A DNA stretch of 64,000 nt from Marinimicrobium sp. C6131 (GCF_026153455.1 NZ_CP110629.1:2542001-2606000); one strand, 5' to 3'; positions 1 to 11,110 are shown, counted from the first letter of the stretch. Program-made: numbers and translations. Notes: a model not told the origin generated them from the sequence alone.

Positions 1-6
1 TCTGTA

Positions 7-1896
7 CTAAACCGCGATATCCGCCAGGTTGCCTTTGCTTTCAAGCCAGACGCGGCGATCCGAAGCGCGTTTTTTGCCGAGCAGCATGTCCATGATCTGC
101 ATCGTGCCTTCGATATCGTCGATACCCAACTGAACCAGCCGCCGGGTATCGCGGGCCATGGTGGTTTCGCGTAGCTGCAGGGGGTTCATTTCACCGAGGC
201 CCTTGAAGCGCTGCACGTTCACCTTGCCCTTCTTTTTTTCCGCCTCAATGCGGTCGAGCACGCCGTTCTTTTCACTCTCATCCAGCGCGTAGTACACCTC
301 CTTGCCCACATCGATACGGTACAGCGGCGGCATGGCGACAAACACATGGCCGTTTTCCACCAGCGGGCGGAAGTGCTGGACAAACAGCGCACACAGCAGC
401 GTCGCAATGTGCAGGCCGTCGGAGTCGGCGTCGGCGAGAATGCAGATTTTGTGGTAGCGCAACTGGCTCAGATCCGCCGCGCCGGGGTCGACCCCCAGAG
501 CCACGGAAATATCGTGTACTTCCTGGTTGGAGAAAATATCCCCGGCATCGACCTCCCAGGTGTTCAGAATTTTCCCGCGCAGCGGCATGATCGCCTGAAA
601 CTCACGATCACGCGCCTGTTTCGCGGAGCCGCCCGCGGAGTCCCCCTCCACCAGAAACAGCTCACTGCGCGACGGGTCAGAGCTGGAGCAATCCGCCAGT
701 TTTCCCGGCAGTGCCGGCCCCTGAGTGACTTTTTTACGGGCGACTTTCTTGCTCGAACGCACCCGGCGCTGGGCATTGTTAATGCACAGCTCAGCGAGTT
801 TGTCGCCGTCTTCGGTGTGCTGATTCAGCCACAGGGCAAAGGCGTCTTTGGCAATACCGGAGACAAACGCCGCCGCCTCGCGGGACGACAACCGCTCTTT
901 GGTCTGACCGGAGAACTGCGGGTCGGCCAATTTGGAGGAGAGCACATAGCTGCAGTTGGCCCAGACATCCTCCGGGGCCAACTTGACGCCGCGGGGAAGC
1001 AGGTTGCGAAACTCGCAGTAATCGCGCAACGCATCGAGCAGACCGGTGCGCAGACCGTTCACATGGGTGCCGCCCTGGGCGGTGGGAATCAGGTTCACGT
1101 AACTTTCCTGAACCAGTTCGCCCCCTTCCGGCAGCCACTGGACCGCCCAGCTGACGCCCTCGGTTTTACCGGAGAACTCGCCGACAAAGGGCTGCTCAGG
1201 CAGGGTTTCCCAGCCCTGGGTAGCGCCCTGCAGGTAGTCCCGCAGACCGTCTTCGTAGAACCACTCATCGGTTTCGCCGGACTGCTCGTCTTTGAAGGTG
1301 ACCGTCAGCCCCGGGCAGAGTACGGCCTTGGCGCGCAGATTGTGGCGCAGGCGGCTGACCGAAAATTTGTGCGAGTCGAAATACTTCGGGTTGGGCAGAA
1401 AGCGGATGCTGGTGCCGGTATTGCGTTTGCCGCAGGTATCGATTACTTCCAGATCGGTGGCTTTGTCACCATCCTTGAACCCCATGCGATGCACCTGACC
1501 ATCACGCTTGATGGTGATTTCCAGCATCTGGGATAGCGCGTTCACCACCGACACGCCCACCCCGTGCAAACCGCCGGAGAACTGGTAATTCTTGTTAGAG
1601 AACTTGCCCCCTGCGTGCAGGGTGCAAAGAATGACTTCGACCCCGGGCTTACCCTGCTCCGGGTGCATATCCACCGGCATCCCTCGACCGTCGTCCGAGA
1701 TGGAGATTGAATGATCTTTGTGCAGCACCACCTGAATGCTTTTCGCATACCCTGCCAGGGCTTCGTCGACACTGTTGTCGATCACTTCCTGGGCCAGGTG
1801 GTTGGGCCGGGTGGTGTCGGTGTACATGCCCGGGCGCTTTTTGACGGGGTCTAGCCCGGTGAGTACTTCAATATCTTCCGAGGAGTAGTTCGCCAT
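7..1896 (-). CDS. parE: DNA topoisomerase IV subunit B
   Basis: ATPase subunit of topoisomerase IV, which with ParC decatenates replicated chromosomes in the cytoplasm. The 629-residue product matches the usual ParE length. It has an N-terminal GHKL ATPase domain (NSVDEALAGYA, DDGRGMP, GGLHGVGVSVVNALS), a transducer domain, and a C-terminal TOPRIM region with VEGDSAGGSAKQARDR, PLRGKILN and DADSDGLHI; that last motif favours ParE over GyrB. It is the last gene of a minus-strand run shared with many gammaproteobacteria (nudF, yqiB, cpdA, yqiA, parE). The stop lies six bases inside the window edge, so the gene is complete but its downstream partner is not visible. Confidence 0.97.
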   Translation of the reverse strand: MANYSSEDIEVLTGLDPVKKRPGMYTDTTRPNHLAQEVIDNSVDEALAGYAKSIQVVLHKDHSISISDDGRGMPVDMHPEQGKPGVEVILCTLHAGGKFSNKNYQFSGGLHGVGVSVVNALSQMLEITIKRDGQVHRMGFKDGDKATDLEVIDTCGKRNTGTSIRFLPNPKYFDSHKFSVSRLRHNLRAKAVLCPGLTVTFKDEQSGETDEWFYEDGLRDYLQGATQGWETLPEQPFVGEFSGKTEGVSWAVQWLPEGGELVQESYVNLIPTAQGGTHVNGLRTGLLDALRDYCEFRNLLPRGVKLAPEDVWANCSYVLSSKLADPQFSGQTKERLSSREAAAFVSGIAKDAFALWLNQHTEDGDKLAELCINNAQRRVRSSKKVARKKVTQGPALPGKLADCSSSDPSRSELFLVEGDSAGGSAKQARDREFQAIMPLRGKILNTWEVDAGDIFSNQEVHDISVALGVDPGAADLSQLRYHKICILADADSDGLHIATLLCALFVQHFRPLVENGHVFVAMPPLYRIDVGKEVYYALDESEKNGVLDRIEAEKKKGKVNVQRFKGLGEMNPLQLRETTMARDTRRLVQLGIDDIEGTMQIMDMLLGKKRASDRRVWLESKGNLADIAV

Positions 1897-1983
1897 ATCG
1901 GGGTATTAACTCTGTCGTCGGTCTTGTTGTTGGATTCGGTTGTGCTGCCTTGGGTCACGGCTTTGAAGACGTCGCATCCGCCG

Positions 1984-2568
1984 TTACCGCCCTTCGAGAA
2001 ACGCCATCGCTTCGGGGATATACCGCTCGAAGCCCTGAAAACCGTGGTCGCCGCCGGGCTCGATCGTCTGTCTCGCACCCTGGTATTTGGCCACCGCCTG
2101 TCGGTAATCCAGGGTTTCATCCCCGGTCTGAACCAACAGCCACAGATTCTCGGGGTGGTTCAGCGGCTCGACCTCATAGGCCCGGATTTCATCCACATGA
2201 TGGGCGCTCAGGCGGTAGGTATCATCGGTGTGATAGCCCTTGAGGTCAACCTCCAGATAATCCGGCATGAATTGCCAGGGGCTGACCGCCGGGTTAATCA
2301 GTACCGCACGGGCAGCGTATCGCTCGACCAGCCAGGTGGCCCAGAAGCCGCCCAGGGAGCTGCCCATCAGGTACAGGGGGCCATCGGTATCAGCCAGGTT
2401 CGCCAGTTGCTCGGCCGCCAGGCGGGGGTAAGGAGGAAGGTGCGGACAACGGTAGTCGATGTCGGGGCGATGCTCGGCCAGCCAGGCCTGCATCTGCCGC
2501 GCCTTGAAGGAGGCCGGCGAGCTGAGAAAACCGTGGATATAAATCAGACGAGGCGCGGACAAGCCCAA
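1984..2568 (-). CDS. yqiA: YqiA-type alpha/beta-hydrolase esterase
   Basis: Small cytoplasmic alpha/beta hydrolase of the YqiA/UPF0227 family, 194 residues, close to the E. coli protein length. Visible features are the N-terminal strand and oxyanion segment (YIHGFLSSPASFKA), the nucleophile elbow MGSSLGGFWATWL with Ser as nucleophile, and a C-terminal GGDHGF holding the catalytic His. Translation appears to start at TTG, ten bases after the cpdA stop, so the two are probably co-transcribed. Members act on short-chain acyl esters in vitro; the physiological substrate is unknown. Synteny between cpdA and parE supports the assignment. Confidence 0.9.
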   Translation of the reverse strand: MGLSAPRLIYIHGFLSSPASFKARQMQAWLAEHRPDIDYRCPHLPPYPRLAAEQLANLADTDGPLYLMGSSLGGFWATWLVERYAARAVLINPAVSPWQFMPDYLEVDLKGYHTDDTYRLSAHHVDEIRAYEVEPLNHPENLWLLVQTGDETLDYRQAVAKYQGARQTIEPGGDHGFQGFERYIPEAMAFLEGR

Positions 2569-2578
2569 ACCGCCACCA

Positions 2579-3400
2579 TCAATAGCCGGCCGACTGATAG
2601 TCGATCTGGTACTTTTGGTCCTCTACCCGGGATACCCCAGTGTCCAGGCGGCCATCGTCGTGCAGGTCAAACCAGCGGTAACCGGGCATGGCCCGATCCA
2701 CGGCAAACGACTCACTGCCCGGCTTGAACTGGATACAGGTGGCCGGCGTGGCAAACAGTTGCACCCCGTTGCGCTCGCCGTGATAGAACTGGTGCACATG
2801 CCCCCAGGAGACACCCTTCACCTGCGGGTGCGCATCAATGATGGCGAAGAAATCATCGGCATTTTTGAGGATGTATTCATCAATCCAGCGACTGCCTACC
2901 GGCACGGGCTGGTGGTGCAGCATGACGAGGGTTGGGCGGGGGCTGTTACTGGCGAGAGTCTGGGACAGGAAATCGAGCTCGCTGTCCGCCAGGTGGCCGT
3001 ATACCTGTCCCGGCACGGCGGAATCGAGCAGAACCACCAACCACTCCCCGACACTCATGACCCGGGACTCGGGCACAAACTCGCTTTCCAACTGGGCCAT
3101 GATGGCCGCTGAATCGTGGTTGCCGGGCAACCATCCAAGGGGAACAGAAAAGTGATTGCGAACCGTGGTCACAAAGCGCCCGTAGCATTCTTCGTGGGCA
3201 TCACTGGCAATATCGCCGGTACACACCATGGCATCCACGGACGTCTGCTCCCGGGCTACCAGGCGCAACACATCGTCCAGGCTCTGGTCGGTGTTCAACC
3301 CCAATAGCGAGGGGTCAGACAGCGGGCCCAAATGGCAGTCGGTAATTTGAATCAGGCGCACGAACGTCTCGATAATCCGGTTGATTCTGCTTCTGGCCAC
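2579..3400 (-). CDS. cpdA: 3',5'-cyclic-AMP phosphodiesterase
   Basis: Class III cyclic nucleotide phosphodiesterase that hydrolyses cAMP to AMP and so tunes CRP-type regulation. The metallophosphoesterase motifs occur in order: ITDCHLG (D-x-H), CTGDIASD (GD), PGNHDSAA (GNHD), LHHQP and SWGHVHQ (GHxH), the ligands of the dinuclear metal centre. The 273 residues match E. coli CpdA (275). The GTG at 3400 leaves 13 residues before the first beta strand, as in E. coli; a second in-frame GTG at 3361 is possible. It sits in the conserved nudF-yqiB-cpdA-yqiA-parE run. Confidence 0.93.
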   Translation of the reverse strand: MARSRINRIIETFVRLIQITDCHLGPLSDPSLLGLNTDQSLDDVLRLVAREQTSVDAMVCTGDIASDAHEECYGRFVTTVRNHFSVPLGWLPGNHDSAAIMAQLESEFVPESRVMSVGEWLVVLLDSAVPGQVYGHLADSELDFLSQTLASNSPRPTLVMLHHQPVPVGSRWIDEYILKNADDFFAIIDAHPQVKGVSWGHVHQFYHGERNGVQLFATPATCIQFKPGSESFAVDRAMPGYRWFDLHDDGRLDTGVSRVEDQKYQIDYQSAGY

Positions 3401-3523
3401 TAGACGGGAGTAGATTCAAGCGCCGCCGAATGGCTGAAGTTTTTTCGAGAATAACCACAAGTGGGAGGCGGTGCAAGACGCATGCGACCGGTGTCGGAAC
3501 ATTTATCAGAAAAATGTGATCTT

Positions 3524-3976
3524 CTACCAGACCGTTTCCAGAGAGTGGCCCTTCTCCAGGCATAAGCCCAGCCATTCCCCCAGAAACCGGTTCAACTGGG
3601 CTTTTTCGTCCTGGTGATACATGGCCTGGTTGGGGTACTCGTAGCGCGGCTGCAAACGGCGATGCCGCTCCCAGGCCAGAACCTCCGCCAGCTCGGCATC
3701 CTGGTAGAGGCGGACCGTCAATTGCGGCGCGCGCAACCACTCCGCTCCCGGCTCATCCGCCTGGACCTGATTCAACTGGACGGTCGTGGTGTAGCGGGAG
3801 CACTCAATGACCGTCACGCGTGTCTGCCAGTGCCGCTCGCCGCTGACCACCGCGAACTGCCACTGCGCACCCGGCGTGAGCGAGTCCTCGGGCAACAGCT
3901 TGCGCAGACGCCAGTAGTTGGCCTCGCACTCCGCCAGCTGGCGCGACAGGTTCACTTTGTAACGGCTTTTGACCAT
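3524..3976 (-). CDS. yqiB: DUF1249 (YqiB-like) protein
   Basis: 150-residue protein of the DUF1249/YqiB family, function unknown. The N-terminus (YKVNLSRQLAECEANYWRL) and a middle segment rich in aromatic and charged residues (ERHWQTRVTVIECSRYTTTV, RLYQDAELAEVLAW) are typical of the family, and a C-terminal Asn-Arg-Phe-Leu-x-Glu-Trp segment is present. No signal peptide, membrane helix or catalytic motif is evident. Position between nudF and cpdA, as in E. coli, is the strongest support. A 204-base gap separates it from nudF. Confidence 0.88.
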   Translation of the reverse strand: MVKSRYKVNLSRQLAECEANYWRLRKLLPEDSLTPGAQWQFAVVSGERHWQTRVTVIECSRYTTTVQLNQVQADEPGAEWLRAPQLTVRLYQDAELAEVLAWERHRRLQPRYEYPNQAMYHQDEKAQLNRFLGEWLGLCLEKGHSLETVW

Positions 3977-4076
3977 GCCCGGTCGGTCTCCGAGTGAGTT
4001 TGAGTTTTCTGCTACCTTGACGGTCCTCTACTACCTTGACGGCTCTGCCGACACCCACAATAAAAGCCCCTGAAGC

Positions 4077-4096
4077 GCATCGCTGAGAGGCGATGC
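4077..4096. other. small hairpin between nudF and yqiB
   Basis: A perfect 7-bp inverted repeat (GCATCGC, 6-base loop TGAGAG, GCGATGC). Read on the minus strand it is followed after about ten bases by CTTTTATT. It may be a weak terminator or processing site after nudF, but the T-run is not adjacent to the stem, so the call is tentative. Confidence 0.3.
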
Positions 4097-4180
4097 ACCC
4101 TGACACAATCATGGGTGGGGCGGCGGATCGACAAGCCCGCCGCAAAGGATCTAACGCCCAGTCTACCAGAGTTTATCGAT

Positions 4181-4798
4181 TCAGCCTTGCTTCAGCCGGG
4201 CGTGGTTGAGCTGCAACCACTGCAGACACAGCAATACCGCGGCGCTGTTAAAGCGTCCCTCATACAGGTGGGCGAACACCTCCGAAGCGGCCAGTACGTG
4301 GACCTTGATGTCTTCGTGCTCTTCGTCCAGCCCGTGAATACCACCAGCCTGACTGAGATCCGCCAGGCCGCAGAGGATGTGCATTTTTTCATCGCTGCCG
4401 CCGGGGCTGGGCAGGTAGTTGGCGATATATTCCATATGGTAGGGCTCGACACCGGCTTCCTCGATGGACTCCCTGCGGGCAACATCTTCGCAGGTTTCGC
4501 CGTCTTCGATCATGCCGGCAACGATTTCCATGCACCAGGGGCCACCGGGTTCGGCCAGGGCGCCCGCGCGAAACTGTTCGATGAGGCCGACGGTGTCGTG
4601 GTTGGGGTCGTAGAGCAGGACCCCGACGGCGGGGCCACGCAGGAACAGTTCCCGGGAGAGCTCTCCCGTCCAGCCGCCCTGAAAAAGTCGGTGTTTGAGG
4701 GTGACTTTGTCGACCCGGAAGAAGTCTTTGTAGAGGGTTTCCCGCTGGGTGATCTGGACGTCGTCACGGGTGAAAGGGGGTTTTTGCCAGTGGGTCAT
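4181..4798 (-). CDS. nudF: ADP-ribose pyrophosphatase (Nudix)
   Basis: Nudix hydrolase splitting ADP-ribose into AMP and ribose 5-phosphate. The Nudix box is complete in the form G-x5-E-x7-R-E-x2-E-E-x-G (from AGMIEDGETCEDVARR into ESIEEAGV). The chosen ATG at 4798 gives 205 residues beginning MTHWQKPPFTRDDV, matching NudF proteins of about 209; an in-frame ATG at 4888 would add 30 residues with no family counterpart and would run into an intergenic repeat. It opens the conserved nudF-yqiB-cpdA-yqiA-parE run. In E. coli tolC is divergent from nudF; here thiD-thiC lies between. Confidence 0.93.
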   Translation of the reverse strand: MTHWQKPPFTRDDVQITQRETLYKDFFRVDKVTLKHRLFQGGWTGELSRELFLRGPAVGVLLYDPNHDTVGLIEQFRAGALAEPGGPWCMEIVAGMIEDGETCEDVARRESIEEAGVEPYHMEYIANYLPSPGGSDEKMHILCGLADLSQAGGIHGLDEEHEDIKVHVLAASEVFAHLYEGRFNSAAVLLCLQWLQLNHARLKQG

Positions 4799-4854
4799 GG
4801 TGGGCCTTTTGGTCACGAGTGGTAAGAGCTTCGTAGAGCCAACGGGCCCGGCAT

Positions 4855-4943
4855 GCGGTGCTTTATTTCGGAAACGCGATGAATCCATCCCTGGAGCTCC
4901 CTCGCTTCATCCCTGAAGCAAGGGTTCCGAAATAAAGCACCGC
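4855..4943. repeat. intergenic inverted repeat, copy A
   Basis: Perfect 19-bp arms (4855-4873, ending TTTATTTCGGAA, and 4925-4943) enclose a 51-base core containing GATGAATCCATCCCTGGAGC. The core resembles the cores of the inverted repeats at 10939-11040 and 11111-11206, whose arms are unrelated in sequence. It lies upstream of nudF and downstream of thiC on the minus strand, so it could terminate the thiDC transcript. Confidence 0.75.
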
Positions 4944-5080
4944 ACACCGTGCCCTTTGCAGTGAATTCAGGCTTCTATACTACGTAGCCCGATACCATTC
5001 GGCCACCTTTTGATGGGGTAGAGAGGTTCGGAACGGCGGATGACGCCACCCCGGAGGGCGCGATGCCGGGTACCCTGCTC

Positions 5081-6972
<1,892 letters not shown>

Positions 6973-6976
<4 letters not shown>

Positions 6977-7890
6977 AGCTGGGATTCTCCTTGATGCGGG
7001 TTGAAAGGGGTGGAGCGGGTGGCGCGAGACACCGACCCGGAGGAGCTCTGGTGAAAGCGGTCTGGAGACGGAATCCCGTGATCCAGCGGTCCCGCCCCCT
7101 GGCCGAGCCGCCAGTCAGCGGCGCTGACGAGGGCCCGGTGGACGTAATCTTTGGCGGCGCCGACCGAGTCGGTCAGGTTGAACCCCATCGCAAGGTGGGC
7201 AGCAATGGCGGCCGAGAGGGTGCAACCGGAACCATGGGTATTGCGCGTATCGAGCCGTGGCCGGCTGAACACCTCGGAAAAATCCGCTCCCAGCAGCAAG
7301 TCCTGGGCGAGCGGGCCGCCGCCGTGGCCGCCTTTGAGCAGCACGGCCTTGGGACCAAGCGCCAGTAAGCGCTCGGCCTGGCGCCATTGGCTGGCCGGAT
7401 CAGACGCTGGTGCCTCGCCCAGCAAGGCGGCCGCTTCCGGGAGATTGGGAGTGAGCAGGTCCGCGCGAGGCAGCAGTTGCTCCCGCAGCAGGGCTTCGGC
7501 CTCGAGACTCAGCAGACGATCACCGCTGGTCGCCACCATCACCGGATCAACCACCACCGGCGCGTTGCAACCGCGCGCCAACCCCGCCACCACCGCACGT
7601 AAAGTCGCAGCGTCGGCGAGCATGCCGGTTTTTATGGCACGCACGGAAAAATCCGTCAGCACTGAATCCAACTGTTGGCTGACGAACGTCGAAGGTATTA
7701 CCTGGATGGCCTGCACGCCCCGGGTATTCTGGGCGGTCAGCGCAGTCAGCGCACTGCAACCGTAAACGCCAAGGGCGGCAAACGTTTTCAGGTCGGCCTG
7801 TATGCCCGCACCGCCGCCGCTGTCGCTTCCGGCAATGGTAAGAGCCACTGGCGGACCAGCGGGCCTGGATGAGGTCAAGAAATCGTTCAC
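6973..7890 (-). CDS. thiD: HMP kinase / HMP-phosphate kinase
   Basis: Phosphorylates hydroxymethylpyrimidine twice to HMP-PP, the partner for thiazole phosphate in thiamine synthesis. Ribokinase-fold motifs are present: TIAGSDSGGGAGIQADLKT at the N-terminus, VVDPVMVATSGD, LKGGHGGG and THGSGCTLSAAIAAHLA, which holds the catalytic Asp-equivalent loop and anion hole. The GTG at 7890 has GGGAG eight bases upstream; the GTG at 7899 overlaps that Shine-Dalgarno sequence. From 7890 the protein has 305 residues. The last roughly 40, rich in Ser and Arg, extend past the usual ThiD end of about 265. First gene of the riboswitch-controlled thiD-thiC operon; no thiE is fused or adjacent. Confidence 0.95.
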
Positions 7891-7985
7891 GCGTTCCACT
7901 CCCGAAGACAGTGGCGCGGGAAACGTCAGCTATAAGCCAAGAGGAGATAAAACAATGGTGGCAGGCACCAGAGAGGCTGTTGCGC

Positions 7986-8070
7986 TTTCGTTCCCTACGC
8001 CGGTATTAACCGGATCAGGTTCTACGGGTAAGATCTCAGCCGGCCTTTCAAGGCGGGCACCCCGACGAAT
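7986..8070 (-). ncRNA. TPP riboswitch (THI element)
   Basis: On the minus strand the region contains the diagnostic thi-box segments: GGGGTGCC, then GGCTGAGATCTTACCC, then GAACCTGATCCGGTTAATAC and CGTAGGGAACG. The P1 helix is formed by TTCGT and ACGAA at the two ends. It lies 96 bases upstream of the thiD start. The short stem CCACT/AGTGG (about 7895-7913) overlaps the thiD Shine-Dalgarno GGGAG, and no stem followed by a T-run is seen, which points to translational rather than transcriptional control; that last step is inference. Confidence 0.95.
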
Positions 8071-8274
8071 GCGTGACAGTCTAGGCGAGTCATCCACGAC
8101 TGTAAAGCGAGCGTACCCAGAGCGCTCACAGATGAACCCGGTTTACACGTTTTACCCTTTTTTACAACTTCATTCATGCACAGGCTCGACCTGCCGCAGC
8201 CGAGTGAGTAAACTCGCAGACTGCCTACCATTCGACGGTGCCCCAACTCTGGATTGCAACGGACAGGAACTCAC

Positions 8275-9660
8275 ATGAAAACAACCCGATCCCTCTGGTT
8301 TCTCGGTCTGATGGCCCTGGTGCCCTTTACGGCCAGCGCCAACTCGCTGTTGGACATTTATGAACTGGCGCTGGAAAACGACGCGCAGTTGAAAGCCGAC
8401 GAAGCCGCCTACGAGGCGGGACTGGAAAACCGAACCCTCGGCCGCGCCGGCCTGTTGCCGCAGATTGATGCCCGGGTGTACTACTCCGACAGCAATCAGG
8501 ACACCACCGACAACATGGAAGACGTGACCCAGGAGACGGAGCGGGAAAACTCCGGCTGGGAAATTTCCCTGAATCAGCCGCTGTTCAACATGGCCGCCTG
8601 GTACAACTACCAGCGCGGTGGCACCCTGAGCGAGCTGGCGGAAGTGCAGTTTGGCGCTGACCAGCAGGCGCTGATCGTCCGTGTTGCTGAAGCCTACTTC
8701 AACGTGTTGCGTGCAGCAGAAAACCTGGAAACGGCTCTTGCCGAAGAAAAGGCCCTGGAGCAACAGCTTGAACAAACCCGCCAGCGCTACGAAGTGGGGC
8801 TGACCGCCATTACCGAAGTCCATGAAGCCCAATCCGTTTACGACAGTGCCGCCGCCGCGGCTTTGCAGGCGCAGGGCAACCTGGGCATTGCCTATGAAGC
8901 GCTGGAGGTGCTGACCGGTCAGCCACACGATGCTATCGCTCCTTTGGAGGAGGACTTCCCGGTGGTGAGCCCTACGCCCGCTGATCGTCACGCGTGGGTT
9001 GAATTCGCGCTGAAAAACAACTACGTCCTCAAGGCTGCCCAACTCAACACCCGAGCCTCCGAGCAGACCGCCAAGGCCGCCAAGTCACAACACTTGCCCA
9101 CCCTGGGCGCCTCGGCGACCTACAGCGATACCGCCACCGAGGGGTCCCAGTACTTTGGTGGCCAGATCGGCAGCATCCAGAGTGACACCGAAACGGAAGG
9201 CAGCAGCATCATGCTCAGCCTGAACGTACCGCTGTTTTCCGGTGGACGCACCTCTGCCGAGCGCCGCCAGGCGAACGCCCAGTACCTGCAGGCCCGCGCC
9301 GAGCAGAATCGGACCGAACGCACCGTGATCCAGTCGGCCCGCGCCCTGCACCTGTCGGTGGAAACCGGCGTAGCCCAGGTCAAGGCACGGCAACAGGCCA
9401 TTGTCTCCGCCCAGAGCGCTCTGGAAGCCACCCAGTCCGGCTACGAAGTGGGTACCCGGAACCTGGTGGAAGTACTGCTCGCCCAGCGCGCGGTGTACCA
9501 GGCCGAGCGGGATTACCAGAACGCGCTGTACGACTACATCATCAACAGCTTTGAGCTGCGTCAGGTCGCCGGTATGTTGACCCCCGCCGATGTACAGCAG
9601 ATCGACCGCTCTCTGAGCCACGCGGAAATGCTGCGGCGCAGCGATTTCGACATCAACTGA
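8275..9660 (+). CDS. tolC: TolC-family outer-membrane efflux channel
   Basis: 461-residue outer-membrane channel for tripartite efflux and type I secretion. A signal peptide (MKTTRSLWFLGLMALVPFTA, cut near Ala-Ser-Ala) is followed by two tandem OEP repeats: NSLLDIYELALENDAQLK and LPQIDARVYYS in the first, LPTLGASATYSDTA and LNVPLFSGGRTSAERRQA in the second. Each has long coiled coils that form the periplasmic alpha barrel. ATG at 8275 is preferred over an in-frame ATG at 8254 because the signal peptide begins there. It is transcribed away from thiDC and close to the nudF block, as tolC is in E. coli. The HMG-CoA lyase starts three bases after its stop. Confidence 0.92.
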   Translation: MKTTRSLWFLGLMALVPFTASANSLLDIYELALENDAQLKADEAAYEAGLENRTLGRAGLLPQIDARVYYSDSNQDTTDNMEDVTQETERENSGWEISLNQPLFNMAAWYNYQRGGTLSELAEVQFGADQQALIVRVAEAYFNVLRAAENLETALAEEKALEQQLEQTRQRYEVGLTAITEVHEAQSVYDSAAAAALQAQGNLGIAYEALEVLTGQPHDAIAPLEEDFPVVSPTPADRHAWVEFALKNNYVLKAAQLNTRASEQTAKAAKSQHLPTLGASATYSDTATEGSQYFGGQIGSIQSDTETEGSSIMLSLNVPLFSGGRTSAERRQANAQYLQARAEQNRTERTVIQSARALHLSVETGVAQVKARQQAIVSAQSALEATQSGYEVGTRNLVEVLLAQRAVYQAERDYQNALYDYIINSFELRQVAGMLTPADVQQIDRSLSHAEMLRRSDFDIN

Positions 9661-9663
9661 TTC

Positions 9664-10584
9664 GTGGTTGAGCAACACCCCCAACGCCCCACGCGGGTCC
9701 GGCTGATCGAAGTCGGCCCGCGTGACGGGCTGCAGAACGAACCCCACCCCGTCCCGCTCACCGCTAAACACCAACTGCTGGAGGATCTGGCGGACGCCGG
9801 GCTCGACTATCTGGAAGCCGGCAGCTTCGTCCACCCCCAGCGGGTACCGCAGATGGCGGACAGCGATGCGCTGCTCCAGGCCATGAACCGCCGTCCGGGC
9901 GTCACCTACGCCGCCCTCACCCCCAACATGAAAGGGCTGGAGCGGGCACTGGCCGTCGGCGCCGATGAAGTGGCCCTGTTTGCCGCCGCCTCGGAAACCT
10001 TCAGCCAGAAGAACATCAACTGCTCCATCGCCGAGAGCCTGGGGCGGTTCGCGCCGGTAATTGCCGCCGCCACCGACGTGGGCCTACCGGTGCGCGGCTA
10101 CATTTCCTGTGTGCTGGGCTGCCCCTATGAGGGCGCCGTTACCCCGGGTGCCGTACTGACACTGACGCGTGAGCTGCTGGCCATGGGCTGCCGGGAAGTC
10201 TCTCTGGGCGACACCATCGGTGTGGGCACTGCGGGCGATACCGAGCGGCTCCTGGCGCACCTGCTCCCGGAAGTTGGCCCGCAACGACTGGCCGTGCACT
10301 TTCACGACACCTATGGCCAGGCGCTGGCCAATATTCTGGTGGCGCTGAATGCCGGTATCGCCACCATCGACAGCGCTGTCGCCGGGCTGGGAGGCTGCCC
10401 CTTCGCACCGGGTGCCGCTGGCAATGTGGCCACCGAGGATGTGGTCTACCTGCTCAACGGCCTGGGCATCGAGCACGGCGTGGACCTGGACAAGCTCATC
10501 CTTGCCGGGGAGCGCATCTGCACCGCGCTTGAGCGGGAAAATGCCTCCCGCGTGGCCCGAGCCTTTCGCAACCGTCGTATCTGA
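9664..10584 (+). CDS. mvaB: hydroxymethylglutaryl-CoA lyase
   Basis: Cleaves HMG-CoA to acetyl-CoA and acetoacetate, the last step of leucine degradation. 306 residues of the DRE-TIM metallolyase family. Visible motifs are VGPRDGLQNE (the Arg-Asp pair for metal and catalysis), SCVLGCPYEG, LGDTIGVGT, VHFHDTYGQALAN (metal ligands) and GGCPFAPGAAGNVATEDVVY, which carries the signature catalytic Cys. Start is GTG three bases after the tolC stop, so it is co-transcribed with tolC. The other leucine-degradation genes (ivd, mcc) are not in the window, so the lyase is isolated from its pathway here. Confidence 0.94.
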   Translation: MVEQHPQRPTRVRLIEVGPRDGLQNEPHPVPLTAKHQLLEDLADAGLDYLEAGSFVHPQRVPQMADSDALLQAMNRRPGVTYAALTPNMKGLERALAVGADEVALFAAASETFSQKNINCSIAESLGRFAPVIAAATDVGLPVRGYISCVLGCPYEGAVTPGAVLTLTRELLAMGCREVSLGDTIGVGTAGDTERLLAHLLPEVGPQRLAVHFHDTYGQALANILVALNAGIATIDSAVAGLGGCPFAPGAAGNVATEDVVYLLNGLGIEHGVDLDKLILAGERICTALERENASRVARAFRNRRI

Positions 10585-10623
10585 CGGTTTTGTCTGAACC
10601 GACTCACCAAGCCAATGCATTTT

Positions 10624-10923
10624 ATGACTGACGATTCTCTACCTCTGGAAGCGACCCTGAATCTGGAAACGGCCACCATTCCCTGGCGGGAGCTGCAGCG
10701 TTTTTTCGCCGCCGGCCGGGCCATTGCGGTGGCCCCGGAGCTGGATCTGGTAAAAGTCGGCGCTGAGCTGTCCCGGGATAATGCCGATCAGTTCAAAGCC
10801 TGGATGGAGGAGGGCAAGGTGGATGCGGTCAGCGACGCCCAGGCGCAGGCGTGGTTTGAGGCCGATGCCGAGGTTTGGGCTCTGGTAATCAAGCCTTATG
10901 TTTTGGTGCAGGGACACCAGTAG
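10624..10923 (+). CDS. DUF2288 family protein
   Basis: 99-residue cytoplasmic protein recognised as DUF2288 by the pattern LNLETATIPWRELQRFFA, VAPELDLVKVGAEL and WALVIKPYVLVQ. No signal peptide, membrane helix or catalytic motif is visible and the family has no assigned function. ATG at 10624 is preferred to an in-frame ATG at 10615. It follows the HMG-CoA lyase by 39 bases on the same strand and may be the last gene of the tolC transcript, since an inverted-repeat pair follows directly. Confidence 0.82.
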   Translation: MTDDSLPLEATLNLETATIPWRELQRFFAAGRAIAVAPELDLVKVGAELSRDNADQFKAWMEEGKVDAVSDAQAQAWFEADAEVWALVIKPYVLVQGHQ

Positions 10924-10938
10924 TCTTCACCTCCGGGC

Positions 10939-11040
10939 CGGGGAGGGAATACCCTTTCAAGACACGCCGTAAACCCATCCCTGGGGGCTCGACGCGCGGA
11001 GTCCCTCCGCTTACGGTCTTGAAAGGGCATTCCCTCCCCG
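10939..11040. repeat. intergenic inverted repeat, copy B
   Basis: 25-bp arms (10939-10963 and 11016-11040) that match at 24 of 25 positions and include CCCTTTCAAGAC. The enclosed core contains GCCGTAAACCCATCCCTGGG followed by GGCTCG. The core is shared with the repeat at 11111-11206 (reversed) and partly with that at 4855-4943. With the next copy it fills the 312-base gap between the DUF2288 gene and the convergent smr gene. Confidence 0.8.
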
Positions 11041-11110
11041 TCCCTCAGTGCCACACTCAGACATTAGCGCGGTAGCTAGTTCCCGAAACGTTACGTTGGC
11101 ACCGCGGAGG

